Origin: Variovorax sp. SG517 | GTDB taxonomy: Bacteria > Pseudomonadota > Gammaproteobacteria > Burkholderiales > Burkholderiaceae_C | Assembly (NCBI RefSeq): GCF_013376045.1 | Contig: NZ_JABMJG010000005.1 | Span: forward strand, 256,080-320,079 | Length of the DNA: 64,000 nt | Reading direction: 5' to 3' | Shown: positions 27,579 through 36,047 of the stretch, piece by piece | Layout: each line of letters begins with the position of its first letter | How positions within the stretch are numbered: the stretch's first letter is position 1 | Notes under the pieces: generated by a model | Seen by the model: the letters and a program-made list of their open reading frames with translations, nothing else | Database searches by the model: none | Told to the model about the DNA's origin: nothing | Made by a program: the position numbers and the translations under genes

Positions 27579-29642
27579 ATGGCCCACGCACCGGATACCT
27601 CGCTCGAAGAAGCGCCCTCCCAGCCCGCAACCAGCACCGTTCTGGGCGCATGCCCGCACGACTGTCCGGACACCTGCGCGCTGGTCACCACCGTCAGGGA
27701 CGGCGTTGCGGTGAAGCTGCAGGGCAACCCCGCCCATTCGCACACGGGCGGGGTGCTGTGCACCAAGGTGTCGCGCTACATCGAGCGCAACGACCATGCG
27801 GAACGGCTGGTTCAGCCCCTCAGGCGCGTCGGCCCCAAAGGAAGCGGCCAGTTCGAGCCGGTGAGCTGGGATGCCGCCCTGGACGACATCGCCGCGCATC
27901 TTCAAGTATTACAGGGAAAACCCGAAGCTATTGTCCCCTATAGCTATGCGGGCACCATGGGCCTGGTCCAGGGCGAGTCGATGGACCGGCGCTTCTTTCA
28001 CAAGCTGGGCGCCAGCCTGCTGGACCGCACGATCTGCTCCATGGCCGGGGGCGAGGCGATGGTCTACACGCTGGGCGGCAAGGTCGGCATGCGCATCGAG
28101 TTCTTCGCCGAGGCGAAGGTGATCCTGATCTGGGGCAGCAACTCCATCGCCAGCAACCTGCATTTCTGGCGCCACGCCCAGGCCGCCAAGCGCGCCGGCG
28201 CGCGGCTGGTGTGCATCGATCCGCGCAAGACCGAGACCGCCGACAAGTGCGACGAGCACATCGCGCTGCTGCCCGGCACCGACGCCGCGCTGGCGCTGGC
28301 CCTGATGCACGAACTGATCGTGCACGACTGGCTCGACCACGACTACATCGCGAACCACACCCTGGGCTGGGAGCAGCTGCGCGAGCGCGCGCTGCAGTGG
28401 CCGCCGTCGCGCGCGGCGCAGGTCTGCGGCATTCCGGAGGAACAGATCGTCTCGCTCGCAAAGGCCTACGGCACCACGAAGCCGGCGGCCATCCGCCTGA
28501 ACTACGGCATGCAGCGCGTGCGCGGCGGCGGCAATGCGGCGCGTGCCGTCGCCTGCCTGCCGGCGTTGGTGGGCGCCTGGCGCGACCGCGCGGGCGGCCT
28601 GCTGCTGAGCAGCTCCGGCCACTACCCGGTGGATCGCGCAACCCTGCAGCGCCCCGACCTGCTGGCCGGGCGCAAGCCGCGCACCATCAACATGAGCACC
28701 ATCGGCGACGCGCTGCTGGACACCGCCAACCCGGTGAAGGCCATCGTGGTCTACAACAGCAACCCGGTGGCGGTGGCGCCCGAGTCGGCCAAGGTGGCGG
28801 CGGGCTTCGCGCGCGAAGACCTGTTCACCGTGGTGCTGGAGCAGTTCCGCACCGACACCGCCGACTACGCCGACTACCTGCTGCCCGCCACCACGCAGTT
28901 GGAGCACTGGGACATCCACTGCAGCTACGGCCACACCGACGTGCTGCTGAACCGCCCGGCCGTGGCGCCGCGCGGCGAGGCCCGCAGCAATGCCTGGGTG
29001 TTCCGCGAGCTCGCGAAGCGCATGGGCTTCACCGAGCCCTGCTTCTCCGATTCCGACGAGACGCTGTGCCGCACCGCCTTCGCCGAAGGCAACATCGACT
29101 ACGCCGAGCTGGTGGCCCAGGGCTTCAGCAGCCTGAAGCTGCCCGAGGCGCCCTTCGCCGAAGGCCGGTTCCCCACGCCCTCGGGCCGCTGCGAGTTCTT
29201 CAGCGAGCGCCTGCAGGCCATGGGCATGGACGGCCTGCCCGACCACGTGCCCAACTGGGAGCCGGCAGGCAGCTCGACCGAATTCCCGCTGGCCATGATC
29301 TCGCCGCCCGCGCGCAATTTCCTCAACTCGACCTTCGTCAACGTGACCAGCCTGCGCGCCATCGAGGTCGAGCCGCTGCTGGAGATCCACGAGGCCGACG
29401 CCGCCGCGCGCGGCATCGAGGACGGCGCCACGGTGCGCGTTTTCAACAAGCGCGGCGAGCATCGCTGCCGCGCCGAGGTCTCGCGCCGCGCACGCCAGGG
29501 CGTGGTGCACGGCATGGGCATCTGGTGGCGCAAGCTCGGCATGGACGGCACCAACGTCAACGAGCTCACCAGCCAGCGCCTGACCGACATCGGCCGCGGG
29601 CCGACCTTCTACGACTGCCTGGTCGAAGTCGAGAAGGTGTGA
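27579..29642 (+). CDS. Molybdopterin-dependent oxidoreductase with [4Fe-4S] cluster
   Basis: A 687-residue enzyme of the DMSO reductase superfamily. The N-terminal cluster motif CPHDCPDTC (C25, C29, C33, with a fourth cysteine near 60 in VLCTKV) binds an iron-sulfur centre; molybdopterin-binding segments and a C-terminal dinucleotide-binding domain (from about 560, SPPARNFLNSTFVN) follow. No signal peptide or Tat motif, so it is cytosolic. The substrate is unknown: this branch is generally annotated only as molybdopterin oxidoreductase. Its stop overlaps the GTG start of the aminopeptidase gene. Confidence 0.9.
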   Translation: MAHAPDTSLEEAPSQPATSTVLGACPHDCPDTCALVTTVRDGVAVKLQGNPAHSHTGGVLCTKVSRYIERNDHAERLVQPLRRVGPKGSGQFEPVSWDAALDDIAAHLQVLQGKPEAIVPYSYAGTMGLVQGESMDRRFFHKLGASLLDRTICSMAGGEAMVYTLGGKVGMRIEFFAEAKVILIWGSNSIASNLHFWRHAQAAKRAGARLVCIDPRKTETADKCDEHIALLPGTDAALALALMHELIVHDWLDHDYIANHTLGWEQLRERALQWPPSRAAQVCGIPEEQIVSLAKAYGTTKPAAIRLNYGMQRVRGGGNAARAVACLPALVGAWRDRAGGLLLSSSGHYPVDRATLQRPDLLAGRKPRTINMSTIGDALLDTANPVKAIVVYNSNPVAVAPESAKVAAGFAREDLFTVVLEQFRTDTADYADYLLPATTQLEHWDIHCSYGHTDVLLNRPAVAPRGEARSNAWVFRELAKRMGFTEPCFSDSDETLCRTAFAEGNIDYAELVAQGFSSLKLPEAPFAEGRFPTPSGRCEFFSERLQAMGMDGLPDHVPNWEPAGSSTEFPLAMISPPARNFLNSTFVNVTSLRAIEVEPLLEIHEADAAARGIEDGATVRVFNKRGEHRCRAEVSRRARQGVVHGMGIWWRKLGMDGTNVNELTSQRLTDIGRGPTFYDCLVEVEKV

Positions 29643-30778
29643 GGCGCTTTCGCTTTCTTCCGGCCTTCGCGCTGGCCGGCTCGATGCTCCTGCTCACCGG
29701 CTGCGCCGACCTCGGCTACTACTGGCAATCCGCCAGCGGCCACATCGGCATCATGCGGGCCGCCAAGCCCGTGCCGGAGTGGCTGGCCGATCCGTCGGTG
29801 TCGGCCGCGCTGAAGGCCAGGCTCGAACTCACGCAGCGCATCCGGCACTTTGCCTCGGCCGAACTCGGGCTGCCCGACAACGCCAGCTACAAGTCGTACG
29901 CCGACCTTCACCGCGCTGCGGCCGTGTGGAACGTGGTGGCGGCGCCGCACTACTCGCTCACGCTCAAGAGCTGGTGCTTCCCGGTGGCGGGCTGCGTGGG
30001 TTACCGCGGCTACTACACCGAAGAAGCGGCCAAGGCCGAAGCCGAGGAGCAGAAGAAGCAGGACCTGGAAGTGGCCGTGTACCCGGTGCCCGCGTATTCC
30101 ACGCTGGGCTGGATGAACTGGGCCGGCGGCGATCCGCTGCTGTCGACCTTCATCGGCTACCCCGAGGGCGAGCTCGCGCGCATCGTGTTCCACGAGCTTG
30201 CGCATCAGGTGCTCTACGTGGCAGGCGACACGGTCTTCAACGAGTCGTACGCCACCGCGGTCGAACGCATCGGTGGCGCGATGTGGCTGCAGCGCGAGGC
30301 CGGCGATGCGGCGCGCCGCGAGTACGCCCAGTTCGACACGCAGCGCCAGGAGTTCCGCGCGCTGGCGCTCGACACCCGCCGCGCGCTGACGAAGGTGTAC
30401 GAATCGCCCGAAGCCAAGGCCAAGGACTGGACGAAGGTGGAAGCGATGAAGCAGGCCGCCATGGCCGACTTCCGCGAGCGCTACGCGAAGCTCAAGGCCG
30501 GCTGGTCCGGGCCGCGCCAGAACGCCTACGACGCCTGGGTGGCGCGCGCCAACAACGCGGCCTTCGGCGCGCAGGGGGCCTACGACGACCTCGTGCCCAG
30601 CTTCGAGAAGCTCTTCGAGCGCGAAGGCCGCGACTGGCCGCGCTTCTATGCCGAGGTGCGGCGCATCGCCGCACTGCCGACCTCCGAGGAACGCCGCGTC
30701 GCCCTGCAGGCGGCGACGGGTATCCTCCAGACCCAGACCACACCTGAACACGACAAGACCGGAGATCGCGGTGCCTGA
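29639..30778 (+). CDS. Putative aminopeptidase lipoprotein (PF10023-type)
   Basis: A 379-residue protein with a lipoprotein signal (SMLLLTGC lipobox, cysteine near 22) and an HELAHQ zinc motif (about 190) within GELARIVFHELAHQVLYV, followed by NESYATAVERIGG, where a downstream glutamate can complete the zinc site. This matches the uncharacterised 'Aminopep' family. The GTG start overlaps the oxidoreductase stop (GTGA), so translation is probably coupled; an internal ATG at the hydrophobic stretch would lose the basic n-region. The C-terminal half is charged and helical. Peptidase activity is inferred from the motif. Confidence 0.86.
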   Translation: MRRFRFLPAFALAGSMLLLTGCADLGYYWQSASGHIGIMRAAKPVPEWLADPSVSAALKARLELTQRIRHFASAELGLPDNASYKSYADLHRAAAVWNVVAAPHYSLTLKSWCFPVAGCVGYRGYYTEEAAKAEAEEQKKQDLEVAVYPVPAYSTLGWMNWAGGDPLLSTFIGYPEGELARIVFHELAHQVLYVAGDTVFNESYATAVERIGGAMWLQREAGDAARREYAQFDTQRQEFRALALDTRRALTKVYESPEAKAKDWTKVEAMKQAAMADFRERYAKLKAGWSGPRQNAYDAWVARANNAAFGAQGAYDDLVPSFEKLFEREGRDWPRFYAEVRRIAALPTSEERRVALQAATGILQTQTTPEHDKTGDRGA

Positions 30779-31088
30779 CATCCACATCGAACGCAACCAC
30801 ACACTGGGCATCGCACGCGCACGCGTCGTCGCGCGCAAGTGGATCCAGCAGGCCGAGCAGGAGTTCGGCCTCGAATGCGTCTACACGCAGGGCGACGGCC
30901 GCGACACTGCCACCTTCACGCGCGCCGGCATCGACGGCACCGTCGAGGTCACCGACACCACCTTCAAGCTCGACGCGACGCTGGGCTTCCTGTTCAGCAG
31001 CTTCAGCGAAATGATCGAGCAGAAGATCACGCGCAACCTCGACGCGATGCTCGAATCTTCCCCCCGGGGCGGCACCCGCCTCGCCTGA
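30771..31088 (+). CDS. Polyhydroxyalkanoic acid system (PHA_gran_rgn) protein
   Basis: A 105-residue protein matching the PHA_gran_rgn family: HIERNHTLGIARARVVARKW near the start and the GTVEVTDTTFKLDATLGFL core. Family members are found with PHA granule genes, but their biochemical role is unknown. The GTG at 30771, with GGAG six bases upstream, overlaps the aminopeptidase stop, so three successive genes are tightly coupled. Other PHA-related genes (phasin at 39002) lie 8 kb away. It converges on the FGGY kinase gene with a 57-bp gap. Confidence 0.82.
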   Translation: MPDIHIERNHTLGIARARVVARKWIQQAEQEFGLECVYTQGDGRDTATFTRAGIDGTVEVTDTTFKLDATLGFLFSSFSEMIEQKITRNLDAMLESSPRGGTRLA

Positions 31089-31145
31089 GCCCGGGTTTCG
31101 CGCCGGTCACGCGCACGCGGCACCCGGAAAAATCGAAGAGGCCCG

Positions 31146-32672
31146 CTACTTCAGCCGCTGCATCGCATCGCGCAGCGCGGGGTAGAGCGATTTGTAGATC
31201 TCGAAGCGCTCGCGGTAAACGGCCTGCGCGTGGGGCTCGGGCCGCGCCCGCTCCACCAGCGTGACCCAGCCGCGCTCGGCGTTGGCCGCGTCAACCAGCC
31301 CGGCGCCGAGCGCCGCGAGCATCGCAGCGCCCAGTGCCGCTTCCACTTCCTGCTCGATGGTGAACACCGGGTAGCCGGTGACGTCGGCCACGATCTGCAT
31401 CCAGAGATCGGAGTGCGCCGCGCCGCCGACCACGATCAGGCGCTCGTCCAGCGGCTGGCCGCTGCGCCGGCCGGCCTCGATGTTGTGCTGCAGCGCGAAG
31501 CTCACGCCTTCGAGCACCGCGCGGTACAGGTGCGCGCGGCTGTGCGCGAGCGAAAGGCCGATGAACGCGCCCTTGGCCTGCGCGTCCCAGATCGGGCTGC
31601 GCTCGCCCATGAGGTAGGGCAGGAACACCAGGCCCTCGGCGCCGGGCGGCACGTCGACCGCCTTGCGCTCGATGAGCGCGTGCGCGTCCTCGCCGGTGCG
31701 CGCGGCTTCCGCGATCTCGGCATGGCAGAAGGCCTCGCGGAACCAGGTGACCGCGGCGCCCGCGGTGATCGCGCCGCCGAACACATAGCTGCGGTCCGCG
31801 CCGCGGTAGACGTGCGGCATGCTGATGAGCCTGTGCCGCGCATCGACCGTGGGGCTCACGAAGCCCCAGCACATGCTGGTGCCGATCATCGCCACGTGGT
31901 CGCCGCTGCTGGTGACGCCCGCGCAGAAGGTGGCCACCGCCGCATCGACGCCGCCCGCCATCAGCGGCATGCCCTCGGCGAGGCCCAGCTTCGCGGCCCA
32001 CTCGGCGTTCAGTCCGCCGACCACGTCGCTCGATTCGACCAGGCGCGGCGGCATCATGCGCGGCGGAATGCCGAGCATCCCCATCGCTTCCTCCGACCAC
32101 TGCCGGCGCGCCGCGTCGTACACGCCGCCGATGTTGCCGGCCGAGCTGTGGTCGACGGCGAGCTCGCCCGTGAAGCGCCAGTTGATGTAGCTGTTAGGCG
32201 GCAGGAAGTGGCGCGTCTTCGCCCACACCTCGGGCAGGTGCTCGCGCACCCACAGGATCTTGGTGAAGCCGTAGTAGCTGTCCACGCCGTTGCCGGTGAT
32301 GGCCTGCAGCCGCTGCACGTCGACGTTCGCGCTCACCGCATCGACCTCGGCGGTGGCGCGGCGGTCCATCCAGATCAGGCAGGGGTGCAGCGGACGCATG
32401 GCGTCGTCGACCGGGATGCCCGCGCCGCCGTAGAGGCTGCTCACGCACATCGCGGCGATGTCGGCCGGTGCGACGCCGCTTCTGGCCACGCAGGCGCGCA
32501 CGCTCTCGCACACCGCGTCGAACCACACCTCGCAGTCCTGCTGCGCCCACAGCGGCTTCGGCGTCTCGGGCTGGTAGGCCACGCTGTGCTGCGAATGCAC
32601 CTTGCCGTCGATGCCGACGAGCAGGCACTTGGTGCTCTGCGTGCCGATGTCGACGCCGATCACGTATTTCAT
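31146..32672 (-). CDS. FGGY-family carbohydrate kinase
   Basis: A 508-residue sugar kinase. The first phosphate loop (VIGVDIGTQSTKCLLV) and the FGGY C-terminal domain with VVGGAAHSDLWMQI and EVEAALGAAMLAALG are evident. It resembles xylulokinases more than glycerol kinases, but FGGY specificity cannot be read from sequence alone. The ATG at 32672 (MKYVIGVDIG) was chosen; an upstream in-frame extension lies in the divergent promoter. No sugar isomerase or transporter is adjacent. It is divergent from the CoA-transferase gene over 116 bp. Confidence 0.88.
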   Translation of the reverse strand: MKYVIGVDIGTQSTKCLLVGIDGKVHSQHSVAYQPETPKPLWAQQDCEVWFDAVCESVRACVARSGVAPADIAAMCVSSLYGGAGIPVDDAMRPLHPCLIWMDRRATAEVDAVSANVDVQRLQAITGNGVDSYYGFTKILWVREHLPEVWAKTRHFLPPNSYINWRFTGELAVDHSSAGNIGGVYDAARRQWSEEAMGMLGIPPRMMPPRLVESSDVVGGLNAEWAAKLGLAEGMPLMAGGVDAAVATFCAGVTSSGDHVAMIGTSMCWGFVSPTVDARHRLISMPHVYRGADRSYVFGGAITAGAAVTWFREAFCHAEIAEAARTGEDAHALIERKAVDVPPGAEGLVFLPYLMGERSPIWDAQAKGAFIGLSLAHSRAHLYRAVLEGVSFALQHNIEAGRRSGQPLDERLIVVGGAAHSDLWMQIVADVTGYPVFTIEQEVEAALGAAMLAALGAGLVDAANAERGWVTLVERARPEPHAQAVYRERFEIYKSLYPALRDAMQRLK

Positions 32673-32788
32673 GATGTCCTCTGGCTGGTTGTCTCTCGGG
32701 ATCGGGGCTGCGGTCTCAGCAGCACCTTGATGGAATCCAGCGAGTTTGCCAGCGCGGGCGGTTGCGTGACGCGGCACACTCTGGCGCC

Positions 32789-34033
32789 ATGACGACGACC
32801 ACAAGCACACCCTCATCCACCCCGGCCGGCCCGCTGGCCGGCCTCAAGGTCATCGAGCTCGGGCAGCTCATCGCCGGGCCCTTCGCCGCGCGCACGCTGG
32901 CCGACTTCGGTGCCGAGGTCATCAAGATCGAGCCGCCCGGCGCGGGCGATCCGCTGCGCACCTGGCGGCTGCTGAAGGACGGCACTTCGGTCTGGTGGCA
33001 GGTGCAGTCGCGCAACAAGCGCTCGCTTGCGCTGGACCTGCGCGAGGCCGAGGCGCAGGCGGTGGTGCGCAAGCTCGCGGCCGAGGCCGACGTGCTGGTC
33101 GAGAACTTCCGCCCCGGCGCGATGGAAGGCTGGGGCCTGGGCCCCGACGAGCTGCTGGCCGCCAACCCCGCGCTCGTGATGCTGCGCATCAGCGGCTACG
33201 GCCAGACCGGCCCGTACCGCGACCGTCCCGGCTTCGGCGTGGTGGCCGAGGCCATGGGCGGGCTGCGCCACCTCACGGGCGAGCCGGGCCGCGTGCCGGT
33301 GCGCGTGGGCGTCTCGATCGGCGACACGCTGGCCTCGCTGCACGGCGTGATCGGCGTGCTGATGGCGATGCAGCACCGGCATGCGACGGTGAGCGCCGAA
33401 TATCCGAAAGGGCGCGGGCAGGTGGTCGACGTGGCGCTGTACGAGGCGGTCTTCAACTGCATGGAAAGCCTGTTGCCCGAATACAGCGCCTTCGGCGCGG
33501 TGCGCGAGGCGGCAGGCAGCGCGCTGCCCGGCATCGCGCCGACCAACGCCTACCGCTGCGCCGACGGCGGCTACGCCATCGTCGCGGGCAACGGCGACAG
33601 CATCTTCCGCCGGCTCATGGAATGCATCGGCCGGCCCGACCTCGCCGCCGACTCGGCGCTGGCCGGCAACACCGGCCGCGTCGCACAGGTGGAGATGCTG
33701 GACGCCGCCATCGGCGACTGGGCCGCGCAGCGCACCGTGGGCGAGGTGCTGGCGGCGCTCGACGCGGCGCACGTGCCGGCCGGGCGCATCTACACCATCG
33801 CCGACATCGCGGCCGATCCGCACTACGCCGCGCGCGGCATGCTGCAGCAGGTGCGCATGGCCGACGGCAGCGATCTCGCGGTGCCCGGCTTCGTGCCCAA
33901 GCTGTCGCTCACGCCCGCCAGCCACCGGCACGACGCGCCGGCGCTCGGCGAGGACACCGATGCGGTGCTCAAGGAGATCGGCCTGAGCGAGGCGCAGATT
34001 GCGGCGCTGCGCGAGCGCGGGATCGTGGGCTAG
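32789..34033 (+). CDS. CaiB/BaiF (class III) CoA-transferase
   Basis: A 414-residue family III CoA-transferase, which moves CoA between carboxylic acids through an acyl-enzyme aspartate. The N-terminus (GLKVIELGQLIAGPFAARTL) and the RNKRSLALDLREAEAQ, VENFRPGAMEGWG and PGFGVVAEAMGGLRHLTG segments are characteristic. The ATG at 32789 (MTTTTST) begins a short disordered leader. It is single in its direction; a GGGCGA-AG-TCGCCC hairpin at 34064-34077 separates it from the subtilase gene. Many paralogues exist in this lineage and the acyl substrate is unknown. Confidence 0.92.
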   Translation: MTTTTSTPSSTPAGPLAGLKVIELGQLIAGPFAARTLADFGAEVIKIEPPGAGDPLRTWRLLKDGTSVWWQVQSRNKRSLALDLREAEAQAVVRKLAAEADVLVENFRPGAMEGWGLGPDELLAANPALVMLRISGYGQTGPYRDRPGFGVVAEAMGGLRHLTGEPGRVPVRVGVSIGDTLASLHGVIGVLMAMQHRHATVSAEYPKGRGQVVDVALYEAVFNCMESLLPEYSAFGAVREAAGSALPGIAPTNAYRCADGGYAIVAGNGDSIFRRLMECIGRPDLAADSALAGNTGRVAQVEMLDAAIGDWAAQRTVGEVLAALDAAHVPAGRIYTIADIAADPHYAARGMLQQVRMADGSDLAVPGFVPKLSLTPASHRHDAPALGEDTDAVLKEIGLSEAQIAALRERGIVG

Positions 34034-34112
34034 CTCCGCGAGGGCAATTCACACGAGGCACGGGGGCGAAGTCGCCCTCATGCGATAAACCGGCAACAAG
34101 GAGAGAGAGTCC

Positions 34113-35735
34113 ATGGCTGCAGCAGCGAACGAGCGACGCGAGGCACCGAGGCGTATCCAGCACCAGCCCGTGAAGAGCGAGCTGTCGAAGGCGGACGAGC
34201 AGAAGCTGGAGCGCCTGCTGCAGGAGCTGCGCCTGCGCCGCATGGCGGTGGAGCCCAAGTTTTCCGACGACGTGATCGTCTGGCCCCCGCGCAGCGCAGC
34301 CGCCGACGGCGCCGAGCTGGCGACGCTGAGCGCCATCAACCTGGGCAATCCGGCGGACGCGATCGGGCAACGGGTGGAAGGCCGTGGCATTCCCCGGATG
34401 AAGCTTCTCAAGCAGGTCGAGGGCGTGTCGGTGATGAGCGCCAACTCGGCCGCGCTGCTGGCGATGCGGCGCAACACGCCCGGGCTGCGCATCGCGCCGG
34501 CCGCGTGGGCGTATCTCCAGTACATCCGGCCGCTGGGCGACGAGCTGGAAACCAGCGCGATCCAGGTCGCGGCGGGAACCAAGGTCAAGCGCTTCGAACT
34601 GCGCCTGGCCGATCCGCAGGGCAGGCCCGTGGCGGGCGTGCGGGTCAAGGCGCTCGTGGACTGGGACGGCGCGCACGTGCCGGCGGTGACCGACAAGGAG
34701 GGCATCGCGAGCATCGGCGTTCCCGTGCTCTATCCGCGCGTGGAGATGATCCTGGTCGAGCCGGAGCACACGCACTGGTCCGTCTTCCTCAAGGGATTCG
34801 AACGGACGGCTGCGCCGAAGCGGCTGGACGTGCGGGCGCTGCCGCTGGCGCCCGATTCGTTCCGGCTGCTGTCGCACTACGCGCCCTACGACCCCCAGGC
34901 GGGGGCGGGCGTGACGGTGGGCGTGATCGACAGCGGCGTCGGGCCGCATCCGGACGTCGCCGTGGCCGGCGGCGGCTGCTTCGTCACCGGCGAGAACCCG
35001 GCCGACTTCCTGGACAACGGCATCGGCCATGGCACGCACGTGGCCGGCATCATCGCGGGCCGGATGGCGGAAGGTACCGGCATCCACGGCCTCGCGCCGG
35101 CCTGCCGGCTGATGGCCTACCGCGTCTGCCCGAAGAGCGGCGAGCGCGGGCGCGCCAAGTCGACCGACATCGCCAGCGCGCTCGACCGCGCCATCGCCGA
35201 CGGCTGCCACATCGTCAACATCAGCATGGGCAGCCTGGAGCCGATGCCGGAGATGCCCGACATCCTCGAGAAGGCGCGCAATGCCGGCGTGGTGGTGTTC
35301 GCGGCCACCGGCAACGACGGCCAGCCGCTGCTGCGTTTTCCCGCCCGCTACAGCCACACCCTGGCCGTGGGCGCGCTGGGGCGCGACGGCACGTTCCCGG
35401 CGGACTGCCCCGAGAGCTTCCAGGAAAGCGAGATCCGCCGGAAGAAGGAGTTCGTCGCCGAGTTCTCGAACCACGGGCTTTCCACCGATTTCATCGGCCC
35501 CGGCGTGGCGGTGCTGTCGACCTTTCCGGGGGGCAGGTACGCGATGATGTCCGGCACCTCGATGGCCACGCCGTACTCCTCGGGCATGGCGGCCCGTCTG
35601 TTGTCAGGGAATCCGAAGCTGCTTACCATGCAAAACGGCCCTGAAAAGGCCGACGCCATCGTCAGGATGCTGTCGCAGACGGCGCAACGGGTGGGTTGGC
35701 CGGCCGAGTACGAAGGATTTGGAGTTCTGAAGTGA
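34113..35735 (+). CDS. Cytosolic subtilisin-like serine protease (S8)
   Basis: A 540-residue subtilase. The triad is complete: D273 (GVIDSGVG), H306 (GHGTHVAG) and S483 (SGTSMATP). No signal peptide. Before the catalytic domain lie a charged N-terminal helix (20-45), a segment that may be a built-in I9-like prodomain (85-125, GVSVMSANSAALLAMRRNTP), and an Ig/carboxypeptidase-regulatory-like domain (about 150-235, RFELRLADPQGRPVAGVRVK). The ATG at 34113 has AAGGAGAG upstream. Its stop overlaps the GTG of an I9-like small gene, and a NUC1 endonuclease follows. I infer a regulated intracellular protease rather than a secreted digestive enzyme. Confidence 0.92.
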   Translation: MAAAANERREAPRRIQHQPVKSELSKADEQKLERLLQELRLRRMAVEPKFSDDVIVWPPRSAAADGAELATLSAINLGNPADAIGQRVEGRGIPRMKLLKQVEGVSVMSANSAALLAMRRNTPGLRIAPAAWAYLQYIRPLGDELETSAIQVAAGTKVKRFELRLADPQGRPVAGVRVKALVDWDGAHVPAVTDKEGIASIGVPVLYPRVEMILVEPEHTHWSVFLKGFERTAAPKRLDVRALPLAPDSFRLLSHYAPYDPQAGAGVTVGVIDSGVGPHPDVAVAGGGCFVTGENPADFLDNGIGHGTHVAGIIAGRMAEGTGIHGLAPACRLMAYRVCPKSGERGRAKSTDIASALDRAIADGCHIVNISMGSLEPMPEMPDILEKARNAGVVVFAATGNDGQPLLRFPARYSHTLAVGALGRDGTFPADCPESFQESEIRRKKEFVAEFSNHGLSTDFIGPGVAVLSTFPGGRYAMMSGTSMATPYSSGMAARLLSGNPKLLTMQNGPEKADAIVRMLSQTAQRVGWPAEYEGFGVLK

Positions 35736-35983
35736 CCAGCGTCGTGTTGACCTACACAGGCAGCCCCGGCAAGAAGTTGTCGGCGAAGGCGCGGCTGCGC
35801 CGCCGCGTGCCGGGCGTCGTCCTAACGGCCAAGACCAGCACCCTGCTGGAAGCCCAGGTCGACGAGGAGCAGCTGGCCGCGCTCGAGCAGAACCCCGAGT
35901 GGGCGGTGTCCCAGCCCAGCTTCGCGGAAATCCGCAAGCCTGCCTTCAACCTGAAAAACGCGCGCGCCAAGCTCGCGAAGTAG
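35732..35983 (+). CDS. Small I9-propeptide-like protein, probable partner or inhibitor of the subtilase
   Basis: An 83-residue protein starting at a GTG that overlaps the protease stop (GTGA). The segment LLEAQVDEEQLAALEQNPEW followed by AVSQPSF resembles the end of inhibitor I9 domains (…LSxEQLxxLxxxPxVxxVExD), which fold subtilases and then block their active sites through their C-terminus. Here the tail continues with a basic stretch (NLKNARAKLAK). No signal peptide. Being a separate gene, it could act in trans as chaperone, inhibitor or timer of the protease. The assignment rests on a short pattern match and on position. Confidence 0.6.
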   Translation: MTSVVLTYTGSPGKKLSAKARLRRRVPGVVLTAKTSTLLEAQVDEEQLAALEQNPEWAVSQPSFAEIRKPAFNLKNARAKLAK

Positions 35984-36003
35984 TCGCGCAGCACGCATTC
36001 ACC

Positions 36004-36030
36004 GGGGCCGAAGACGGCCCCGTCGTTTTT
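36004..36030 (+). terminator. Terminator-like hairpin between the protease pair and the nuclease
   Basis: GGGGCC (36004-36009) and GGCCCC (36016-36021) form a strong stem around GAAGAC, followed by GTCGTTTTT. It lies 20 bp after the I9-like gene and 18 bp before the nuclease ATG. It could end the protease transcript or act as an attenuator lowering nuclease expression. Confidence 0.6.
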
Positions 36031-36047
36031 CTGGAGGAAGCTTTTCC

